Shown: positions 56,226 to 64,000 of the stretch, piece by piece | Numbering within the stretch: the stretch's first letter is position 1 | How the letters are laid out: each line of letters opens with the position of its first letter | NCBI RefSeq assembly: GCF_002288925.2 | Contig: NW_022098076.1 | Location: 77,766,009-77,830,008 of the forward strand | Length of the DNA stretch: 64,000 nt | Reading direction: 5' to 3' | DNA from: Delphinapterus leucas | Taxonomy: Eukaryota > Chordata > Mammalia > Artiodactyla > Monodontidae | Notes under the pieces: generated by a model | Told to the model about the DNA's origin: nothing | What the model saw: the letters and a program-made list of their open reading frames with translations, nothing else | Database searches by the model: none | Made by a program: the position numbers and the translations under genes

Positions 56226-57581
56226 AAAGTATCTAGAGTAGATTAAAGGAGGGAATCAAAATATTGTGGAGCCTGTCAATTTTCCTTTAATCTTTGTAAT
56301 GGAATTACACAGTCATAGAATTTTTTAGTTGGATACATGATCACCCACTTAAAGACTACATTTTCCAAATGATGTCTAGTTGTGACCCTGTAACTAAAAT
56401 CTTGGGCAAAAGGAAGTGAGTAGTAGTAATGTGTACAACTTCTAGATCAAGCCCTTTATTAAAGGGAAAAAATGTGTCTTATTTATTTATTATTTTTGCA
56501 AGGTGGGATAAAGATGTGATGGTGGTAGCAGGACGGCTCTCTTGGACCATGAGGCTCATCAACAAGCTGATAGTTGTGAAGCAGCCATACCAGCTGTCTA
56601 GATGATTACCCCCACCCTGCCATTCCTCCAAAAAATTTAAAGACTTTAAAAAAACCCCACCATTCTATTTTGTATGAGTCATTATTATTTTGGGTCTCTT
56701 TCTTATAATATTTGTACCAGTATGCAATTGTCTAAACCACTATTTATGGAATTGTTCAAATCTCTGGAATATTTCTGCCAAAGGAGGAAAAAAAAAGACA
56801 CACAAAATTTTACAGTGTAACAGTGTAAGATGAGGTGAACTTGTGTAGAAAATTTTTTATTGGTAATTTTATCAAGACTGGAAAATGATGCCCCTTATGC
56901 TTTTATTAATTCTTTTAGTAATTACATTTTCTCATTTGCATTGGTGTCAGTCAAAGCTGTATTCTCTGTGAACTTACAAGACTGTCTTTGTTATGCAAAT
57001 TTGAAGTCTTACACTTAGAGGAATCTTGGGTTGAATGATCTGCCCCTGCAATTTCCGTATGTTGGCATCAGGTGGCAGTAGAGTTATATTTGTTCTGAGC
57101 AGTTTAGTGTAACAGGACATTCACTAATGATGTCAGCATGAGTTCCTGAGCTAAAACGTTGGATAAAATATGATCTATTGATTTAAAAAAATGCAATACA
57201 AACTGAAGAAAGTTATTTCATAGAAAATACAAACAAATCTCACATACATTTTTCATGTGTTCTTTAGCATAACCAAGCTAAAACATGGTCTTGATAGTAA
57301 ACCTGCACAAGGCCTTATTTCCCATTTTCTGTTTCTCATAGAACCACTATTGTGAACACCCCTTTCTCTTAATTGCTTTTTCAAGGAAGGTAGTTCTCTC
57401 TATCTCATAATCTAGACAGAAGGGTAGCCTTTCTGATCAACTAAAAGGGTCTACAATTAAACTTTTCTCTTTAGCTTCTTGCTAAAACCCTCTCTTATTC
57501 CTACAAATTTAGGAAGAGGGAGGAAATTGTAAATGGTAGCTCTTTAAGCCTATTAAAATCTTGTATTCATCATGGGTTAAA
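56226..57581. other. AT-rich single-copy DNA, no gene seen
   Basis: No frame above 60 codons and no repeat I can name. Confidence 0.5.
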
Positions 57582-57952
57582 CTACATATGGTATTTTTTT
57601 AAAAAATTATTTTTGGCTGCATTGGGCCTTCGTTGCTGCGTGTGAGCTTTCTCTAGTTACAGCGAGCGGGGGCTACTCTTCGTTGTGGTGTGTGGGCTTC
57701 TCATTGCGGTGGCTTCTCTTGTTGCGGAGCACAGGCTCTAGGCACGTGGGCTTCAGTAGTTATGGCGTGTGGGCTCAGCAGTTGTGGCTCGTGGGCTCTA
57801 GAGCACAGGCTCAGTAGTTGTGGCACACGGGCTTAGTTGCTCTGCAGTTTGTGGGATCTTCCCGTACCAGGGCTCGAAAACCATGTCCCCTGCATTGGAA
57901 GGCAGATTCATAACCACTTAGCCACCAGGGAAGCCCCTACATATGGTATTTT
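57582..57952 (-). mobile_element. CHR-1-like SINE with exact 16-bp target duplication
   Basis: Body 57,598-57,936: AT tail, 'ggctgcattgggccttcgttgctgcg', long body with 'cagtagttgtggc' repeats, head gccaccagggaagccc. Exact flanks ctacatatggtatttt at 57,582-57,597 and 57,937-57,952. Confidence 0.96.
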
Positions 57953-58572
57953 GCCATTTAGAATTCTTTCCAAAATTTTCCCTGCCAAGTTAACATACCT
58001 TGGAAACCTACTTGACCTAAAATGCATACAATAGTTTATTTTTTTAAAAAACTTAATTAACAGCCTTGTTTGGTACCTGGGTTACCAAGGTAACACCCAG
58101 AAGATAAAAGGAGAGTTGAACCAAAGTGAACAATATTTGGACTATTTTAATAATCTCACGTGATTTCCTCTTTCCCACCAACAGGGGCTATAGGAGAGAA
58201 TGGGAAAGGATTTTTCTATGTCTCCAAGCAAAGATGTGAAGAAGCCAGAAGTTGTCTTGGTCATAAGGGAGGGTAAGTCTCATGTAATGATGTCACTTGA
58301 TCTCTTTCCTGTGGCTGTTACGTCATTGTAGATGGGATTGGGGCATCTGCTCCCAGATGCATTTTATTTGGAATTATCAGTGTCAATTGGGCTAGAAATA
58401 GTATAAATGTTAGGTGCACAATGCATAAGTTTGGGTTCTGAAATCATTGCAGGAAATTAGAAATTAACATATGCAGCTCTTTGTCCTACCCAGGGGCAAA
58501 AACATCCCTGAAAAGTTGCTTCCTTTTTTAGATGGATTTGGGCCTACAGCTCTGTCCAGTCTCAATTATGAT
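57953..58572. other. No gene or repeat recognised
   Basis: Single-copy-looking sequence between a SINE and the second L1. Confidence 0.45.
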
Positions 58573-60588
58573 TCTTTTTTTTTTTTTTTAACATCTTTAT
58601 TGGAGTATAATTGCTTTACAGTGGTGTGTTAGTTTCTGCTGTATAACAAAGTGAATCAGCTATATGTATACATATATCTCCATATCCCCTCCCTCTTGTG
58701 TCTCTCTCCCACCCTCCCTATCCCACCCCTCTAGGTGGTCAAAAAGCACCGAGCTGATCTCCCTGTGCTATGCGGCTGCTTCCCACTAGCTATCTGTTTT
58801 ACATTTGGTAGTGTATATATGTCCATGCTACTCTCTCACTTCATCGCAGCTTACTCTTCTCCCTCCCCGTGTCCTCAAGTCCATTCTGTACATCTGTGTC
58901 TTTATTCCTGTCCTGCCCCTAGGTTCTTCAGAACCATTATTGTTTTTAGATTCCATATGTATGTGTTAGCATACGGTATTTGTTTTTCTGTTTCTGACTT
59001 ACTTCACTCTGTATGACAGTCTCTAGGTCCATCCACCTCACCACAAATAACTCAATTTCGTTTCTTTTTATGGCTGAGTAATATTCCATTGTATATATGT
59101 GCCACATCTTCTTTATACATTCACCTGTCAGTGGACACTTAGGTTGCTTCCATGTCCTGGCTATTGTAAATAGAGCTGAAATGAACATTGTGGTACATGA
59201 CTCTTTTTGAATTACGGTTTTCTCAGGGTATATGCCCAGTAGTGGGATTGCTGGGTCATATGGTAGTTCTATTTTTAGTTTTTTAAGGAACCTCCATACT
59301 ATTCTCCATAGTGGCTGTATCAATTTACATTCCCACCAACAGTGCAAGAGGGTTCCCTTTTCTCCACACCCTCTCCAGAATTTATTGTTTGTAGATTTTT
59401 TGATGATGGCCATTCTGACCAGTGTGAGGTGATACCTCATCGTAGTTTTGATTTGCATTTCTCTAACGATTAGTGATGTTGAGCATCCTTTCATGTGTTT
59501 GTTGGCCATCTGTATATCTTCTTTGGAGAAATGTCTGTTTAGGTCTTCTGCCCACTTTTGGATTGGGTTGTTTGTTTTTTTGATATTGGGCTGCATGAGC
59601 TACTTGTATATTTTGGAGATTAATCCTTTGTCAGTTGCTTTGTTTGCAAGTATTTTCTCCCATTCTGAGGGTTGTCTTGTTTATGGTTTCCTTTGCTGTG
59701 CAAAGCTTTTAAGTTTCATTAGGTCCCATTTGTTTATTTTTGGTTTTATTTCCATTTCTCTAGGAGATGGGTCAAAAAGCATCTTGCTGTGATTTATGTC
59801 ACAGAGTGTTCTGCCTGTGTTTTCCTCTAAGAGTTTTAGAGTGTCTGGCCTTACATTTAGGTCTTTGATCCATTCCGAGTTTATTTTTGTGTATGGTGTT
59901 ACGGAGTGTTCTAATTTCATTCTTTTACATGTAGCTGTCCAGTTTTCCCAGCACCACTTATTGAAGAGGCTGTCTTTTCTCCATTGTATATTCTTGCCTC
60001 CTTTATCAAAGATAAGGTGACCGTATGTGCATGGATTTATCTCTGGACTTTCTATCATGTTCCATTGATCTATATTTCTGTTTTTGTGCCAGTACCATAC
60101 TGTCTTGATTACTGTAGCTTTGTAGTATAGTCTGATGTCAGGGAGCCTGATTCCTCCAGCTCCGTTTTTCTTTATCAAGATTGCTTTGGCTATTCGGGGT
60201 CTTTTGTGTTTCCATACAAATTGTGAAATTTTTTATTATAGTTCTGTGAAAAATGCCATTGGTAATTTGATAGGGATTGCATTGAATCTGTAGATTGCTT
60301 TGGGTAGTATAGTCATTTTCACAATATTGATTCTTCCAATCCAAGAACATGGTATATCTCTCCATTTGTTTGTATCATCTTTAATTTCTTTCATCAGTAT
60401 CTTATAGTTTTCTGCATACAGGTCTTTTGTCTCCTTAGGTAGATTTATTCCTGTGTATTTTATTCTTTTTGTTGCAAAAATGGTAAATGGGAGTATTTCC
60501 TTAATTTCTCTTTCATATTTTTCATCATTAGTGTGTGGGAATGCAAGGGATTTCTGTGCATTAATTTTGTATCCTGCTACTTTATATG
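58573..60588 (-). mobile_element. Second L1 LINE, 5' truncated
   Basis: On the minus strand: ORF2 C-terminal half from about 60,588, a 3' UTR (about 58,945-58,592), and an A tail (T run 58,574-58,589). Its ORF2 matches that of the L1 at 13,958-20,606 closely, but the 3' UTR is different ('aacatctttattggagtataattgctttacagtggtgtg' on the plus strand). Similarity to the first L1 stops at 'tatcctgctacttta' (60,588), the truncation point. Unlike the first copy it has no SINE in the 'gaagaggctgtctttt' site. Confidence 0.93.
58946..60588 (-). pseudogene. L1 ORF2 C-terminal part, broken
   Basis: Three open parts in changing frames: 60,588-60,236 (RT thumb, e.g. [20 protein letters not shown]), 60,178-59,681 ([20 protein letters not shown] and IDQWNMIES), 59,596-58,946 ([20 protein letters not shown], then the Cys/Trp-rich [11 protein letters not shown] and [13 protein letters not shown]). 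Endonuclease and catalytic RT core are missing because of the truncation. Frameshifts near 60,200 and 59,640. Its frames are longer than those in the first L1, so it is probably younger. Confidence 0.9.
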
Positions 60589-60647
60589 GTCCCTTTTGAG
60601 TCTTTTTCTTTCTTTCTCTACAGACTTCCATAAAATGGAAAGGAATT

Positions 60648-60679
<32 letters not shown>

Positions 60680-60684
60680 ACACG
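60648..60684. repeat. (CA)n microsatellite
   Basis: acacacacac repeated, with one interrupting 'actcaca', 37 bases or so. It accounts for the Val/Cys repeat at the start of a 145-codon minus frame here, which otherwise is L1 ORF2. Confidence 0.92.
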
Positions 60685-60688
60685 TGTG

Positions 60689-61235
60689 TATATATGCATC
60701 AATGTAATTCATAGCCTCATTTATATCAAGGAACTCTATTAAAAATATGAGCCAAGATAAAATGAGCTATTCATTCATGAAACATTTGTGGAACACCTAC
60801 TATGTGTCTGACCCTGTATTAGGTGATGTGACATCAAACATAAAAAAGATATGGTTTTTACTTCCACAGCATCCTCCATGCGATACTTCTAAAAAAATGT
60901 AGAAAGTAGTCTAATGAGAGACTCAAAATATTATTGATGTGTCAGTTTTCCTTTAATTCCTATTTTTTAAAGATATGAATCACTGAGCTCTTTAGCAACT
61001 GCTTAGTCTTTGTTAGAGTTTCCCTTTAATACAAAAACGTTAAGGGAAAAACTTTTAAAGCATGGGACTGAGCTACCATGTGGCTCAGACCCCAAAGTGG
61101 GCAACATTCTGGAAATGGTAAATCCACTACAATAGGAAGCAGTTTTCCTGGGACATTTTTGCCCCTGGGGAGCACAAATTTGGCAGAATTTCCCCACTCT
61201 CTGTTTTTCTAAATTCTTTTCTTTATATTGAATAC
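60689..61235. other. No gene; short old-repeat piece at 60,770-60,880
   Basis: 'ttcattcatgaaacatttgtggaacacctactatgtgtctgaccctgtattagg' is a common old-repeat motif. The rest looks single-copy. Confidence 0.45.
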
Positions 61236-61239
61236 GTTT

Positions 61240-61415
61240 AGAGCTCACAACAATGCTAGGAGGTATTATTTCTGTCCTCATTTTATAAATGAGAAAACTG
61301 GTGCATAGCGTGGATTAGTAACTTGTCCCAAGGTTATACAGTTAGAGTGTGTCAGCCAGGAACCAAACACAGACAGCCAGGCTCTAGGATCTGCACTTTT
61401 AACCACTTCTCTATA
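61240..61415 (-). repeat. MIR SINE
   Basis: 'cacaacaatgctaggaggtattatttctgtcctcattttataaatgagaaaactgg', 'taacttgtcccaaggttatacagttagagtg', 'caggctctaggatctgcacttttaaccact': antisense MIR. Confidence 0.85.
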
Positions 61416-62865
61416 CATTTTATGATCTTAAGTGAAGGGGGAAGGGAGTTCATAACGAGAAATACATCCCCCATTTTGGAATTTTATTTCCACTCAACTG
61501 TCGAGAAATCAACATAACCAGTCAGTGGTTTAGGCACCAGGGACCCAGAATTCTCAAGAACTTACTATGGAGCAGGGGAGATGGGCGTATCTGCAGATAG
61601 GTATGGTGAAAGGCAGAAAGCAACTAGTACTGTAAGAGGCTGAGAGAATACTTGGTCAGCACAAAGGAGGAAGCAACCTGTCATGATTTCAGTGCTTGGA
61701 AAATCTCACCTGGAGAGAATTGTTGGTTCTGTGTTAAATAGAACTTTGTTGCCCCTCTTATTTAGAATGGGCAATTCTTGGTTCTTTCCTTGTTGGATAG
61801 ATTTTCTTTTCTGCCTCATTTTTGGGGTAATGTCTATCAACGATCAGCAAATTCATCGAAATGTGCGCAGGTTGATGTTTCTGTCCTCAACGTAAAGGCC
61901 ACCACCTTAATCAACTGTCGTCATTCAACTCACAGTCTCAGGGTACTCATCTCATTGTTGGGTAACTGTGAACTGGTTTATTTGGCTTAACCACTGAGCT
62001 TGAGCTCTTTTGGGGTAGAGGGAGAGCCTTTAGGCCAGTGGCCTTAAACCTAGCCTGGAGCCAGGCACTCACATACTGAAAAACAAATGTATGTGAAATG
62101 AATGAAATGCAAACAATTGATCCTGGGAAAGAGGGAAAAAAACCCACCACCTATTTATCACATTGCCCCATCCAATACACTTTTGACCCTGTTACTGAGG
62201 ACAAAAGCTATTCATTAAATAAATTAACCAGTAAGTTGAGAACACGAATGTCAGTATAGACACAGGCTGTTAATTTGTTGGTCACTGATGCATCCAGTGC
62301 TCGGAGGACCTCAGCCACTGCACGTCCGTTAAACAGCAGGTGACTGAAACATGGCTGAAAGGGACAAGGCCAACACAGAGCTCGCACAATTTGATAGAAT
62401 TATCCGAAATGAGATCCTCTTGCCCTTTGAAAAATGGATGCTCCTTGGCATCAAACTTTGAAACTATCTAAGTGATTAGGCCTATCCGTTCCCTTTTAAC
62501 TGTTTTATTTCCATTTTAAAATAGATTGTACCATTTCTTACTTGTAATTTGGCCTAATGCTGTCTTGAAATAAGAGGGTGATAAAGAAAGGGGGAAGAAA
62601 TCTTTGATCATTTGTCATACTGTGGAAAATCTGACAGTGGCTTCAATTAACAGATGGGACCGCAGAGAATTTCTCAGGCTGATCATCCCCCCAGCACTCC
62701 GTCTAATTGAGTAGAGGAAAACAGCCTTAGCGGGGACCTGGATAGCTGCCCAATGAAGCCATTGCCATTTCAGTGAGGCTAAAATCTCTGTCATACTCTG
62801 GGCTTTTTAAAAATTTTGCATGCTGATCTGACAGGCTGCTGAAGCATAGTGGTCAAAGGATGATG
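61416..62865. other. Repeat-poor stretch; candidate conserved block 62,450-62,830
   Basis: No supported gene. 62,450-62,830 is AT-rich and free of repeats, with 'ggcttcaattaacagatgg', 'tctaattgag', 'ttttgcatgctgatctgacaggctgctg'. It could be conserved regulatory DNA; only comparison would tell. Confidence 0.45.
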
Positions 62866-62869
62866 GCAT

Positions 62870-63040
62870 TAGTGAGATGTGGTGGAAAGAGCACTGGAAT
62901 GGAACCTGGGAGACTCAACCAGCCTTGAGATCTTAGAGGGGCTCCTTCCCCTGTGTGGCCTCAGTTTCCACGTTTGTAGCATGCATCGGTTGGAGTAGAT
63001 GATCTCCGGGGTCTTTCTCTATTCTGACATTTAGTAAGCC
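62870..63040 (+). repeat. MIR3-type SINE
   Basis: 'tggtggaaagagcactggaatggaacctgggagactcaacc', 'gtgtggcctcagtttccacgtttgtagc', 'ggttggagtagatgatctccggggtctttctctattctgacattta' follows the MIR3-type order in sense. Confidence 0.75.
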
Positions 63041-63334
63041 CTTCTTGCCTTTTCTCCAAAAGGAGCTTAAAAGGATAGGTTTGGAAAATCCTTGCTTGGG
63101 GCACACACAACTCTTATCCTAGAAATGGAATTTTTATAAGTGTGTTTGGCAAATATGAAGGCAGGCTGAGACCAGTGGGGAGGATGGAATATGAGGATGT
63201 CTTTGCAAATGCAGTTGGAAAACTCCTCATCTTCCTTCCCCTTCCCATGCCTGTCCATCCCCCATACAACTGCTGAAGGGATCTACCTAAAACACTAAGT
63301 CATTAATGCAGTTGTTTTTCTTCTGAATCATACA

Positions 63335-63460
63335 TGCAACAAGGGCAGGCACCATATTTGTCTTATACAGTGATGTATCCCTAGCTCTATCCTAGCACAA
63401 TGCCTTGTCCAGGACAGATACTCCATTAATGTTTGTTGAATGAATAGAATGCATACATGT
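63335..63460 (+). repeat. L2 LINE 3' end
   Basis: 'caagggcaggcaccatatttgtcttatacagtgatgtatccctagctctatcctagcacaatgcctt', 'ccattaatgtttgttgaatgaata' is the L2 3' end in sense. Confidence 0.8.
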
Positions 63461-63915
63461 TTAAAACTTTTCAATGGTTAACCATAGGTTTTAGTTTCCA
63501 GGTTAAAACTTAATACTTTAATTCATGAATTCCTTCCTTATCTATCCCTCTCTTATGTAGCGCTCCTGGATATATTCGTCCCTCCAAGTATACTATAATC
63601 TCTGCAGTTCTCCCAGGATATCACAACGTTTGACATTTCTGTGCCTTTTTCTGTTACGTTTGCCATGGATGCTTTTCTGCTAGTGTTCTGAAAATTAACT
63701 AGTTCATCAAAACTCACATCATATCCCAATTACTCTGGAAAGCCTTTTCTGATCTCCCTCCTCCATTATGATTTATGATGTCTCTTCCTAGGTTCCCGTA
63801 GCATCCAATGCATGCCTGTATCTGACTATTATGCTATTCTGTAGTTATTACCATCCTTAGCACACTGTCTAGAATATGGTAAATGCTCATTTAATGTTTT
63901 TTAAATGAATAATTC
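63461..63915 (+). repeat. L2 LINE 3' region
   Basis: 'acttttcaatggttaaccataggttttagtttccagg', 'tttctgtgcctttttctg', 'ctggaaagccttttctgatctccctcctcc', 'tagcacactgtctagaatatggtaaatgctcatttaatg' follow the L2 3' region and end. A second L2 copy directly after the first. Confidence 0.65.
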
Positions 63916-64000
63916 AGTGAGTTAAGCTCTCAGCCCCCATTTCAGGCTCATATCACATCTGTATTTTCTCCTTTTCTGTTATTCGTGGTCTCAGAGCGTC

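Overview
This is non-coding nuclear DNA from a cetacean (whale or dolphin). I found no host protein-coding exon, rRNA or tRNA gene, CRISPR array or bacterial-type operon. The species call rests on twelve copies of the tRNA-derived CHR SINE family. They share a conserved head that resembles tRNA boxes A and B, a body about 200 bp long (four longer or variant copies of the CHR-1 type), and an A-rich tail. This family belongs to cetaceans and their relatives (hippos, ruminants). The short body type found here is abundant in whales. A cetartiodactyl-type L1 with its own 3' UTR variants supports the call. No BovB LINE or Alu was seen. All reading frames over 60 codons are either decayed transposon ORFs or chance frames. 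Layout: 1-13.9 kb is old sequence with MIR, L2 and hAT fragments, one purine/CA low-complexity tract and two SINEs. 13.96-20.61 kb is one full-length but broken L1 on the minus strand, with 5' UTR, ORF1, ORF2 and 3' UTR. It carries two later CHR insertions and a 100-base assembly gap. 21.2-22.5 kb is a decayed autonomous hAT element. 23.7-30.9 kb holds MIR, LTR-like and SINE copies and a (GT)n microsatellite. 30.9-36.8 kb is a decayed class III (ERV-L-like) endogenous retrovirus with gag, pol and probable dUTPase remnants and a 3' LTR. 38.8-40.5 kb is a Tigger-type pogo transposon. 41-58 kb mixes single-copy sequence with MIR, MER-type DNA transposons, old L1 and SINEs. 58.57-60.59 kb is a second, 5'-truncated L1 on the minus strand. 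60.6-64 kb ends in a CA repeat, MIR and L2. Nothing here works as a gene system; the relations are those of nested insertions. The clearest points for a second look are: a probable false duplication (255 of 256 bases identical) flanking the gap inside the L1; a perfect 24-bp inverted repeat next to a 26-bp direct repeat at 32.4-32.5 kb; a CTCF-like core in the L1 5' UTR; two L1 lineages with unrelated 3' UTRs; and several repeat-free AT-rich blocks that could be conserved regulatory DNA. I saw no convincing new biological system. Family names given for old repeats are from recognition only and were not checked against a library.
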